DNA of 64,000 bases from Wurfbainia villosa (Eukaryota; Streptophyta; Magnoliopsida; Zingiberales; Zingiberaceae): NCBI GenBank assembly GCA_025175895.1, contig CM046008.1:26677255-26741254 (forward strand), read 5' to 3'. Under the pieces are notes generated by a model. That model worked only from the letters and a program-made list of their open reading frames with translations. It did not search any database and had not been told where the DNA came from. Shown here piece by piece: positions 12,206-23,131 of the stretch (position 1 is its first letter; each line of letters starts with the position of its first letter). The translations under genes and the position numbers were made by a program.

Positions 12206-14089
12206 TGAAGGTAGGAAACTTCGCTTCCCACTTCAACTCAGTCGCTTGTTCATGGCAATCCCTTATATGTCCCCGGATAAAAAAAATTTATCCTTGACAA
12301 GAGGGATTGCCCAAGCAACCTTGTCATCGTTATGCTATTCGAATAGAGTAGTCACTTGAACAAATTTGTTGTTCAAGTGACCAAATTCTATTCTACGAAT
12401 AGCTGCAAAATAGACGATGTAAGAATCGCAGGCTTTTGTGTTTATGTTCGGGGTCCAAGTATATTTAGCCACAAAACAGAATATATATCATGCATATAAT
12501 TGAAAAACAAGTATAAACATGTAACAAATGGAAATATAGAATCGATATACCTCTCGATCTTCTATTGTATTACCTTCCTCCTTTCGGACGTCGTGTGGGC
12601 GACGATCTACCAAAAGTCGAAGCTCCTAGATCACCAATCTTCTTTTCTTGCTCGTTCCGAGTAAGAGGAAGAATAGAAACAAGACCCTTCTCTTTCCTTT
12701 AGCCAACCAACAAGCAACAAGCAACTTGCTTGCCGCCGGCCAACAAGGAGAAGGGAGAAAAAGATGGTTGCCGGCCAAGAGCTTCAAGGGAGGACCCTAA
12801 GCCTTGGATCCACCGGCCAAGGAAAAGGAGAAGAGCTACATTGGATGTCAGCCAAGAGCTGGAAAGGCTGGTATGGGCACCGGCCACCAATGGAGAAGAA
12901 GAAGACAAGGAAAGACTTTCCTTATTTGGTGCCGCCAAGCCCAAACCCTAATCCAAGCTTCTTGCCGCCCAAAACCCTAATCCTATCTCTAATTGGATTC
13001 TACTCGCCGCCCATCCCTTGCTCTCCTTTTATAGAATTAGGAATAAACCTTGTTTTAATCTCCACTAATGGTTCTAGGGATTTAATCTCAACCGTCAGAT
13101 CTAAAGATTTAATCTCAACCATCGGATCTAGATATTTAATCTCTACCTTTGGATCTAGAGTTTTGTTTCTATCCATTGGATCTAGGCTTCATGAGGTATT
13201 AATAGGCTACAATAGGAACCATGAGGAGGAGTTGGATCTTGGCCACCCAATGGATCAAGCCCACATAAAGTCCGATCCATTAATGATAATCCAATACACT
13301 AAAGGATTATCATTGATCTACCTCACCAACCCCCATAAGTTAATATGGGCACCATATATTATTTGTACATTTCCTCCCCGTGTTTAAGATCTCGAATGTC
13401 CGCCGATTAATTAATTTACTGACCATTAATTAATCAACATCTAACTCCATGCGTAGTACCACTCAACCATTTCATCATGCTGGACCAAGTCCACCTGCAT
13501 GGTTTACATAATGAACCTTATGAGCTCCTCAAGGGGACATCATCATCCTAATATATAGGACACGGTTTCCTCCTATAATCAACGACACACCATATAAATA
13601 ATATAATTTTCCAACTTACCGAGCCTATCGATTTAATCTATAAATCTCGCCCATTAGTAAATCAAAGAAATGAATACTAAGTATATGTGTTCGTTATTAT
13701 ATCGGGATTAAGAGCATGTACAATATAATATCTGATGTCCGATTCGATTGTGTAGTCAGTAATAAATTGCATCACCTCTAAGTCGATCCTGCTCAATACA
13801 CACAAAGTGTACTAGTGTGATTCAATGGTCAAGACAAATCAATACCAAATCACACTACAACCATACCAATGGTTTGTCCAAAGTCATCTCGGTTGTGAGC
13901 CTATACTTATACTTTACAAGGAGCTGATAACATGATCTCCCGTGTGACACCACATACCATGTTATCTACAATGTAATGTATTAGACAATATGCATAACCA
14001 TAAAAATATGCAAACAATGATCATGTGATTTTTATTTCAAAATAAAGATGTTCATATAAAAAATAGACTTTTCAGTATACATCCCAACA
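12206..14089 (-). mobile_element. N1 5' LTR
   Basis: 1884 bp with TG...CA ends and close to the LTR at 5791-7657. The length difference includes a short duplication of CAAGCAA near 12710 and small indels in the GCCGGC-rich leader. The minus-strand TATA box is at 13025-13034. Confidence 0.93.
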
Positions 14090-14357
14090 GGAGTCACTAC
14101 TTTTATTTGTAGGGCCGAAGAGGAACCAACTATTAATTTTACTTGTCAAAAGGTTAGGTTGACAAGATAGTAAAATTAATGGGTAAAACCTCCTCTTACA
14201 AATGTAGAATTCGTATACGTCCACACTATCGTGACATACAATATTCTCGGTGTTTTGAGGTGTTGGTTGATTTTAAAATTTTATTGTTTGAGGAATCAAT
14301 AATTTTTTGAAATCTAAAGTTTTGATCTATGTGATTCTTAGGTTTTTTTTTTTTAAA

Positions 14358-14859
14358 ATAACTTTCAATGCACTTGCTATTATACTAAAGGAAAATAAAC
14401 TTACTGTACATAATTATGTTGATTGGAAAAAGGAATCTTGACATTGTATTAACTACTGAGGAGTATAAATATGTACTCATCGAAGAGTGTCCTCCTAAGC
14501 CTGCGAATGAGCTGGAAGTCCTTGGAGGTGAGATCGATGGGGAAACCCAGGTCGATATCACTCTTCAGTCGACATAAAGGCTTGCTCAGGCTCAGGCCAT
14601 GGTTGCTCAGAAGGTTTCTATTTCTAAGCCAAAAGGCAAGAAGAAGAAGAAACATTGTGGAGCAAAGCTGGTGGGAGGATCTCAGGGAGAAGTGAAGAAG
14701 CCGAAAGGCAAGTACTTCACTTGCAAGCAGGATGAACATTGGAAGAAGGATTGTCCCAATCGGAAGCAGAATAAAGGTATATCCTTTAGTCTAGTCGTTG
14801 AAACATGGTTAAGCGGTGTTATCTACCAGCACTTGGTGTGTAGGTACAGGAGTCGCTGA
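14358..14859 (+). pseudogene. O1 gag, start lost and internally deleted
   Basis: The position of the gag start codon reads ATA instead of ATG (14358), followed by TFNALAIILKENKL. One extra A in the Trp-Lys-Arg region near 14430 shifts the frame. Two internal deletions follow. About 14510 joins the PPKP block directly to the ELEVLGGEIDGETQVDI block; about 14575 removes the segment between LQS and QAQAMVAQKV. The nucleocapsid knuckle has lost its first Cys (YFTCKQDEHWKKDC). The product could not form a normal capsid. Confidence 0.88.
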
Positions 14860-16243
14860 TCATGTCTGCAATACTTTGTAGGAGTTCCAGGAAACCCGAC
14901 GACTAGCTAAAGGGGAGATTACCGTTTACTTAGGCAATGCCACGAAGGTGGCTGCTGTTGCAATGGGAGATGTTTATTTATCTTTTGAGAAAAATAAAAT
15001 TTTAATTCTTAAGAATTTCCTTTATGTACCTTTATTTAGAAAGAATTTAATTTCAGTTTTTAAATTGTTTATGGATGGATATTCTATTTCTTTTAATGAC
15101 AGAGTTGTTATAAAAAGGAATAGGGACATTATGTGTTCTAGTGCATTGATAGGAATTTTGTACATACTTGAACCAAAAGCTCCCATGATGCAAATAGAAG
15201 TTAATAATTCATCTTCTAATTCCAATAAGAGAAAAGAACCTTCGAAGATGAACCAAATATATCTTTGGCATCTTAGGCTTGGTCATATTAACCTAAGCAG
15301 AATTCAAAGGTTGATAGCCAATGGACCTTTGGGTTCATTAGTGGTGGAAGATTTCCCAAACTGCGAATCTTGCTTGGAGGGTAAAATGACCAAGAGGCCT
15401 TTTAAGGCCAAGGGTTATAGAGCCAAAGATGTATTAGAATTGGTTCATTCTGATTTGTGTGGTCCTATGTCTATCCAGGCTAGAGGTGGTTTTCAGTATT
15501 TCATCTCTTTTATAGATGATTATTCAAGATATGGATACATTTACTTGATGCGCCGTAAGTCTGAATGCTTTGACAAGTTTAATGAATTCAAGGCTGATGC
15601 GGAGAAACATCAAGGAAAAAGTATCAAGACACTATGATCTGATCGTGGTGGTGAGTACCTCTTGGGAGAGTTTAGGAATTACTTATCAGAGGCTGGGATT
15701 CAATCCCAATTGTCTGCACCTGGCATACCCTAGCAGAATGGTGTAGTAGAGCGAAGGAATAGGACTCTTATGGAGATGGTTAGATCGATGATGAGTTATT
15801 CTGAGTTGCCAGATTCGTTCTGGGGATATGCTCTAGACACGACAGTGTACATTCTGAACTTTGTTCCATCTAAATCAGTGCCTTCTACTCCCACAGAAAT
15901 GTGGACTAGACGAAAACCTAGTCTAAGACATATTCGGATTTGGGGGAGTCCAGCAGATGTGCTGAAGGCAGATGTTGGTAAGTTGGAACCTCGTACAGAA
16001 ATGCGCATGTTCATTGGCTATCCTAGAGGAACGGAAGGTGGTTTGTTTTATAGTCCTAGAGATCAGAGGGTGATCGTTAACACGAATGCCAGATTTCTAG
16101 AGGAAGACTATGTGATGAACAACAAGCCCATGAGTAAGATTGTTCTAGAGGAATTGAAAGGGGAAGTCACTTCTTCAGTACCACCGGTACAAGAGGCATA
16201 CCACAAGTCACTGCACCGCATGTCACAGAGGATACACAGGTGA
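14860..16243 (+). pseudogene. O1 protease and integrase, broken
   Basis: The protease motif near 14838-14880 reads WCVGTGVADHV, so the catalytic Asp of DTG is Gly. The pre-integrase HHCC zinc region is intact (YLWHLRLGHINLS...CESCLEGKMTKRPF). The integrase core has HSDLCGP and FIDDYSRYGY, then an Arg codon is TGA (15635-15637) just before SDRGGEY. A Gln codon is TAG in the PQQNGV block (near 15731). The C-terminal domain (15770-16190) ends by frameshift after PPVQE, where five bases are changed or missing compared with O3. Confidence 0.9.
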
Positions 16244-17349
16244 TACCTCGTCGTAGTGGGAGGGTTGTTAGACAGCCTTATAGATACATGTTCTTGGGAG
16301 AATCTTCTGATTTGGCCCCTGGTGAACTTGAACCTGATCCCTGGACGTATGACGAGGCAATCCAAGATAAAGATGCAGTATCTTGGAAAAGTGCAATGAA
16401 TACTGAGATTGAATCTATGGATTCGAATTAGGTTTGGGAGCTAATAGAACCACCCGATTGTGTAGAAACCATTGGATGCAAGTGGATCTACAAAAGAAAG
16501 AGAGGAATAGATGGGAAGGTTGAGACCTTCAAAGCGAGGCTTGTTGCGAAGGGGTATACTCTGAAAGAGGGTATCGATTATGAGGAGACCTTTTCGTTGG
16601 TGGCCATGCTTAAGTTTATTCGGATTGTCTTATACATTGCAACTCATATGGATTATGAGGTGTGGCAGATGGATGTCAAGATAGCTTTCCTTAATGGAAG
16701 TCTTAAGGAAAACATCTATATGAAGCAACCAGAGGGATTCATTGCGAAGGGCAAAGAGCATCTTGTATGTAAGCTTAATCGGTCCATTTATAGATTGAAG
16801 CAAGCTTCGAGGTCTTGGAACATCCACTTTGATGAGGTAATCGAGTCTTATGGATTTATTCAAAGTCTAGATGAGTCTTGTGTGTACAAGAGATGTGACG
16901 AAAACGTTGTGGTATTTCTTGTACTATACGTAGATGACATTTTGTTAATTGACAACAATGTCAAGGTGTTATCGGACGTAAGGGTATGGTTGTCCAAAAA
17001 GTTTGATATGAAGGACTTGGAAGAAGTGGGACACATCCTTAGGATCAAGGTTATAAGGGATCGCAGGAAAAGGATGTTGTGTTTATCTCAAGCTTCATAC
17101 ATAGACACCATTATGGATCGTTTTAGTATACAGAACTCCAAGAAGGGTTTTCTACCTTTTAGGCATGGAGTTCCTTTATCTAAGGAGATGTGTCCTAGAA
17201 CATTCGAGGAGATAGAGGAGATGAAGGTGGTTCCTTATGCTTCGGCAGTAGGAAGCCTCATGTATGCTATGCTATATACGAGACCAGATATCCACTTTGT
17301 CATGGGCATGATCAGCAGATTTCAGAGTAATCCAGGACAGGGACATTAG
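16240..17349 (+). pseudogene. O1 reverse transcriptase, nearly open
   Basis: The linker RRSGRVVRQPYRYMFLGES leads into the RT. A Gln-to-stop change at MDSN-stop-VWEL (near 16429) splits off the N-terminus. From 16597 a long open stretch of about 250 codons holds QMDVK with the first catalytic Asp, KLNRSIYRLKQASRSW and YVDD intact at about codons 111-114. It ends at a Trp-to-stop change after NPGQGH. It would polymerise DNA from the element RNA, but protein from this copy would be a fragment. Confidence 0.9.
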
Positions 17350-17908
17350 ACTGCGATAAAGCATATATTGAAGTACCTAAGAAGGACAAGGGATTATATG
17401 CTAGTTTACAAGGTAGACCAATTACTCCCTGTCGGTTATACGGATTTTGACTTCCAATCAGATAGGGATAACAGTAAGTCTACCTCAGGTTTTTGTGTTT
17501 ACTTTGAGAGGTGGAGCCATTGTATGGAGGAGTGTCAAGCAGAAATGCGTGGCGGACTCTACCACGGAAGCTGAGTATGTGGTGGCCTCTGAGGCATCAA
17601 AAGAAGCTGTGTGGCTCAGGAACTTCCTGATGGACTTGGATGTGATTCCTGGTTTGCCCAGAACTATCACAATTTATTGTGATAATAGTGGTACAGTTGC
17701 AAACTCGAAGGAACCACGAGCCCATAAGGCAAGTAAACACATAGAGCGCAAGTACCATCGGATACGAGAAATCGTAAAGAGAGGAGAAGTTGTTGTGGCC
17801 AAGATTGCATCGGAGGATAACCTGGCAAATCCTTTCACTAAGGCCCTTCCGGCGAGAGCTTTTGATAGGCATGTGGAGGGAATGGGAATCATATGTATGG
17901 CAGTTTGA
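17350..17908 (+). pseudogene. O1 RNase H, frameshifted
   Basis: The KHILKYLRRTRDYMLVY connection is followed by the RNase H domain. The first Asp block reads TDFDFQSDRD where sisters have TDSDFQSDRD. A one-base change in frame near 17500 separates it from the main part at 17447-17908, which shows TTEAEYVVASEASKEAVWLR, ITIYCDNSGTVANSKEPR and HIERKYHRIREIV. It would remove the RNA template during copying. Confidence 0.88.
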
Positions 17909-17930
17909 GGATAGCATAGTCTTTTAATAT

Positions 17931-17941
17931 AAGTGGGAGAT
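17931..17941 (+). other. O1 polypurine tract
   Basis: AAGTGGGAGAT directly precedes the 3' LTR (TGTTAGG). It is the plus-strand primer site, shared in form with O3 (54782-54792) and, as complement, with N1, the array elements and N3. Confidence 0.88.
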
Positions 17942-19829
17942 TGTTAGGATGTATATTAAAAAGTCTATCTTTTGTATGAACATCTTTATTTTGAAATAAG
18001 AATCACATGATTATTGTTTGCATATTTATGGAGATGCATATTGTTTAATACATTACATTGTAGATAACATGGTGTGTGGTGTCACATGGGAGATCATGTT
18101 ATTTGCTCCTTGTAAATTATAAGTAAAGGCTCATAACCGAGATGACTTTGGACAAACCATTGGTATGGTTGTAGTGTGATTTGGTATTGGTTTGTCTTAA
18201 CCATAGAATCACACTAGTACACTTTGTGTGTATTGAGCAGGACTGACTTAGAAGTGATTTGATTTATTGCTGACTACATAATCGAATCGGACCTCAGATA
18301 TTATATAGTACATACTCTTAATCCCGATATAATAATGGGCATATATACTTAATATCCATTTCTTTTATTTACCAATGGGCGAGATTTATAGATTAAATCG
18401 ATAGGCTCGGTAAGTTGGGAAATGATATTATTTATATGGTGTGTCGTTGATTATAGGAGGAAACAGTGTCCTATATATTAGGATGATGATGTCGCCTTGA
18501 GGAGCTCATAAGGTTCATCATGTAAACCCTGCAGGTGGACTTGGTCCGGCATGATGATAAGGTTGAGTGGTACTACTCATGGAGTTAGTAGTTGATTAAT
18601 TAATAGTCATTAAATTAATTAATCGATGGATATTCGAGATCTTAAACACGGGGAGAAAAATCTACATATAATATATGGAGCTCATATTAACTTATGGGGG
18701 TTGGTGAGGTAGATCAATGATAATCCTTTAGTGGATTGGATTATCATTAATGGATCGGACTTTATGTGGGTTTGATCCATTGGTTGGCCAAGATCCAACT
18801 CCTCCTCATGGTCCCTATTGTAACCTATTAATACCTCATGAAGTCTAGATCCAATGGTTGAAAAGAAAACTCTAGATCCAAAGGTAGAGATTAAATCTCT
18901 AGATCTGATGGTTGAGATTAAATCCCTAGAACCAATGGTGGAGATTAAAACAAGGCATATTCATAACTCTATAAAAGGAGAGCATGGGGTGGGAGGCAAG
19001 AAGAATTCTATTAGAGATAGGATTAGGGTAATGGGCGGCAAGCTTTGAGGATTAGGGTTTGGGCTGTAGGCGGCACCAAATAAGGAAAGTTTTTCCTTTT
19101 CTTCTTCTTCCTTGGTGGCCGGCGCCCAAAACCAGCTTTTCCTCCCTTGGCCGGCGTCCAAACTCCTTCATCCCCTTCTCCTTGGCCGGTGGAAAGAAGT
19201 CTAGGGTCTCTTCCCTTAGAGTCTTGGCCGGCGTTCACTCTCCTTGATCTCCTTCTTGGCCGGCGGCAAGTACCAAGCTTGGAGCTTGGTGGTTGGTTGA
19301 AAGAAGGAGAAGTGTTTTGTTTCTTAGTCTTCCTCTTGTTCGGAGCGAGCAAGGAAGGAAGATTGGTGATCTAGGAGCTTCGAATCTTGGTAGATCGTCG
19401 CCCACACGACGTCCAAAAGGAGGAAGGACATACGATAGAAGATCGAGAGGTATAATACTTGTCTATTTTCTTATGTAACATGTTTATAATTGTTTTCAAT
19501 TATATATGCATGATATATTCTATTTTGTGGCTAATATAACTTGGACCCCGAACATAAACACGAAAGTCAGTGATCCGTATATCATCTATTCTGCGGCTAT
19601 TCGTAGAATAGAGGTTGGTGGCTTGAACAATAAGTTTGTTTAAGTGACTACTCTAATTCGAATAGCACGACAATGAAACAGTTGCTTGGGTGATCCCTTT
19701 TGTCTAGGATTAATTTTTTTTTAATCCGGGGACATCAATGGGATCGCCATGAACAAGCGATCGAGTTGAAGTGGGAAGCAAAGTTTTCTACCTTCAAGTG
19801 GTATCAGAGCTTCGGTTCCAAAACCTTCA
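17942..19829 (+). mobile_element. O1 3' LTR, 1888 bp
   Basis: Starts TGTTAGG. The usual LTR end of this family (CCTACCTTCA, 19796) is followed by 33 more bases that contain TGGTATCAGAGC and end in CCTTCA at 19829, directly against the ATTAG duplication. The LTR therefore includes a copy of the PBS region. It has a short minisatellite (about 18845-18950) and TATA box CTATAAAAGG at 18969-18978. Confidence 0.9.
18969..18978 (+). promoter_or_regulatory. LTR TATA box in O1 3' LTR
   Basis: CTATAAAAGG lies after the minisatellite and before the GCCGGC-rich leader. The same box is at 48967-48976 in the O3 5' LTR. Confidence 0.55.
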
Positions 19830-19834
19830 ATTAG

Positions 19835-20790
19835 TGCAACTATCATGCCCCAAGAGTATATATGTCCATCAACCGGACGGTACCCTCTTGTGACAATATA
19901 AGATGAACTGCCGATATATGACCCAAATAGTTACTATCATAGATAAGGCATAAAACATAGCAGAATACACAGACAAATAGTAAAGATACAAAGACTAAAA
20001 TATATGCATACCAGTAAGAGTTTAACACAACAAGAAACCATAGTCGAAACCAACATCCAAATCAAATCTAAGTAAAGACCAAATACATACAACACGTCCA
20101 TATACCGAAATGCAAAAACAACATACGATAAAATCTCAAAACAAACAATTCAAAATATACAACAGCATGGAATACACTCCATCACTCAGTGTGAGATGGA
20201 TCAGCTGGTGGAGCTCCGAACACCCAAGGAATCTTCTACCTATTACCTGGGCGACAAGAAAACTCAGGGTTTGTGGTGGCAAATATAAAACTCAGCGGTA
20301 ATATGGAAGATAGTGCATGAACAACAAATAACATATGGAGGTCAACAGATATACAATCCTAAAGGTAACAACAAATAACCAGTAGTATAACTATAATCAA
20401 TGAATAAACAACCAACTGATCAACTGAACATAACATAAGGTACTGACATACCTGAAGATCTGCAACAATACAACTCATACAATATGAACACATATACGAC
20501 AATATAACACATACAACATGAAATAACAATACTATACCTATGATCAACACACTGTCATACGAACAACCTATAAACAAATACATCAACGAACCTAGTCCAT
20601 CCTATACAACAACATAACGTTGATCAATTGCGTACAATAGTCCGACCCAACTCGTACACTGTACTCCACACACAACAGTATAGAATATACAAATAGTATG
20701 CAAAATGATGAACAAACATATGCAGCAAGCATAGCTCAAACAAATGCAATATCACAACAAGCATATATAGACTATGTCTACATATATTGA

Positions 20791-20823
<33 letters not shown>

Positions 20824-21386
20824 ATATATATATATATATGCTCTCATACATGGCAATGTAAATGCAGGGTCATGCCTGCACACCCTGCTCGCTACCATGA
20901 CCCCAGTGTGGCCTAGGTGGCACGATATGACAATTGTCCCAACTCAACAACTACTACTACTCTCGAGTGGCTGAGTGGGAAATATGAATAAGTAGCGATA
21001 AGCTACACAACGAGGGACTTTGCTGCTACCCACTCCGACTGTCACTACCCATGAGTGGTCGAGGGCCAACTGCACGCAACTCTAACTACCACCATCAATA
21101 GTGGCCTAGTGTGGCACAATAGATGATCTGCCCTCATACTAGCTACTACTACAACGAGTAACCATGGAGGTAGAATGACTGACGACCCTCTCAACCACAA
21201 GGGAGACCAAGTCGCCAGCATGCATGTAAATGGAATGAATGCACAATCACACATACATACATCAACCACACACTCTCTATCCCATAGAGAGTCATACATA
21301 GCTGACAATCAACCATGCCAGTATCTCCAGTCCGTAGTGACACACTATCAACATCCCACGCAACCACACCCAAAATATGATCCACA
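19835..21386 (-). mobile_element. Probable Ty3/gypsy LTR or leader, first piece
   Basis: The first 11 bases continue the gypsy protease frame (DSCTN on the - strand). From 19846 (TGCCCC on +, so ...GGGGCA on -) a non-coding AT-rich sequence begins that I read as the end of a second, minus-oriented LTR-type repeat. It is continuous with 39555 onward once O2 is removed (GATCCACAATAAATGCACAAC). It contains several blocks of the type CACTAGGCCAC / GGCCACACTGGGGTC (20880-21180, on -). No open frame has a recognisable product. Family assignment is an inference from general appearance. Confidence 0.45.
20792..20839. repeat. Dinucleotide microsatellite (CA)n(TA)n
   Basis: About fifteen CA units run to 20821 and are followed directly by an AT run to 20839. 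This is an ordinary compound microsatellite. Confidence 0.95.
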
Positions 21387-21391
21387 ATAAA

Positions 21392-23131
21392 TGAAGGGAC
21401 GAAGCTTCACTTCCCACTTCAACTCGGTTGCTTGTTCATGGAGATCCCATCTACGTCCCCGGATTAAAAAAACTTAATCCTTGAAAAAGAGGGATTACCC
21501 AAGCAATCGATCCATCATCGTGCTATATGAATAGAATGGTCACTTGAACAAACTTGTTGTTCAAGCAACCTACCTCTTTTCTTCGATTAGCCACAGAATA
21601 GACGATGTACGGATCGCCAATTTTTGTGTTTGTCTTCGGGGTCCAAGTAAATTAGCCACATACAATACATACAATATACAAAGAAACAAAAGGAAAGCAA
21701 AACAAGAATTATACCTCTTGTTTACCTCAAGGTCTTCTATCGTATGTCCTATCCTCCTCTTGGACATTGTGTGGGCAATGATCTTCCAAGAGTTGAACCC
21801 TTCTAGATCACGTTCTTCCCTTCCTTGCTCACTCTGAACAAAGGGAAGAATAAAACAAAACTCCTCCTATCTAGAACCGACCACCAAGATCCAAGCTTGA
21901 TCCTTGCCGCCAGCCAAGGAGAGGAAGAGGAGCGCCGACCAACCTTGAAGGAAGGGCTGCCGCCGGCCAATGGAGAGGAGGAAAGAGTGCTCTGGCCAAG
22001 AGAGGAAGATAAGAAGAGGGATGGGTGCCGACCAAAGTAGAGAGGAAGAAGATGGGTGCCGGCTACTCCTTAGGAAGAGAAGGAAACAAACCCTAATCTC
22101 CCAATTTGTTGTCGCCCAAGCTAATTCACAAACCTAGTCGCCCAAGCCAAAACCCTAATCTCCTTGAGTTGTCCTTGCCGCCCACCCCTTAAGACTTATT
22201 TATAAGGTTAGACTTAAGCCTCCTTTCAATCTCCACCATCGGATCTAGGGATTTAATCTCAACCATCATATATAGGGATTTAATCTCAATTGTCGGATCT
22301 AGAGATTTAATCTCCACCGTCGGATCTAGAGATTTAATCTCCATCGTTGGATCTAGAGTTCCATTTTCCACCATCTGATCTAGGCTTTATGAGAGTTTTA
22401 ATAGGCTACAATAGGGACCATGAGGAGGAGTTGGATCTTGGCCACACAATGGATCAAGCCCACATAAAGTCCGATCCATTAATGATAATCCATTCCACTA
22501 GAGGATTATCATTGATCTACCTCACCAACCCCCATAAATAATTATGGGCTCCATATATTAATTGTACAAATATCTCCCCGTGTTTAAGATCTCGAATGTC
22601 CGTCAATTAATTAATTTACTGACAATTAATTAATCAACATCTAACTCCATGAGTAGTACCACTCAACCTTATCATCATGCCGGACCAAGTCCACCTGCAG
22701 GGTTTACATGATGAACCTTATGAGCTCCTCAAGGGGACATTATCATTGTAATATATAAGACACAGTTTCCTCCTATAATCAACGGCACACCATGTAAATA
22801 ATATTATTTCCCAACTTACCGAGCCTATCAATTTACTCTATAAATCTCTCCCATTGGTAAATCAAAGAAATAAATACTAAGTACATTTGTCTATTATTAT
22901 ATCGGGATTAAGAGCATGTACACCATAATATCCGAGGTCTGATTCAATTATGTAGTCAGCAATAAATCGAATCACCTCTAAGTCGATCCTGCTCAATACA
23001 CACAAAGTGTACTAGTGTAATTCTATGGTCAAGACAAACCAATACCAAATCACACTACATCCATACTAATGGTTTGTCCAAAACTATCTCGGTTATGAGC
23101 CTTTACTTATACTTTACAAGGAACTGATAAC
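21392..23131 (-). mobile_element. O2 solo copia LTR, first part
   Basis: Starts TGAAGGGACG on + and resembles the LTRs of N1, O1 and O3: hairpin, GCCGGC leader, minisatellite near 22230-22380. It is flanked by ATAAA (21387-21391 and 39550-39554). Its second part is 39393-39549; joined, it is about 1.9 kb. No internal region is present, so it is a solo LTR, the usual remnant of LTR-LTR recombination. The break point is the insertion of the array at 23132. Confidence 0.92.

Larger units (their letters stand above)
5791..14089 (-). mobile_element. copia element N1, nested in O1
   Basis: Complete element of 8.3 kb in antisense orientation to its host O1. It is flanked by GGAGT at 5786-5790 and 14090-14094; removing it restores CCCATCGGAGTCACT, exactly as in the uninterrupted O3 leader at 50580. 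LTRs are 1867 and 1884 bp, with PBS at 12191-12203 and polypurine tract at 7658-7667. Gag and pol are in the correct order but are interrupted by stops and frameshifts. Confidence 0.95.
2451..19829 (+). mobile_element. copia element O1 with nested insertion
   Basis: A full-length Ty1/copia element, flanked by the direct repeat ATTAG (2446-2450 and 19830-19834). Order: 5' LTR, duplicated PBS, leader, [N1 insertion 5791-14089], leader, deleted gag, PR-INT-RT-RNaseH, polypurine tract, 3' LTR. Without N1 and one GGAGT copy it is about 9.1 kb. It lies antisense in a gypsy protease gene whose reading frame closes when O1 is removed. Coding capacity is lost. The two LTRs differ strongly in their central part. 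Confidence 0.93.

Noticed and set aside
20359..20851. Hydrophobic open frames (MMYLFIGCSYDSV..., MYESIYIYIYCVCV...)
   Set aside because: Arise from AT-rich and CA/TA-repeat sequence. No start context or homology; they lie in a probable LTR.
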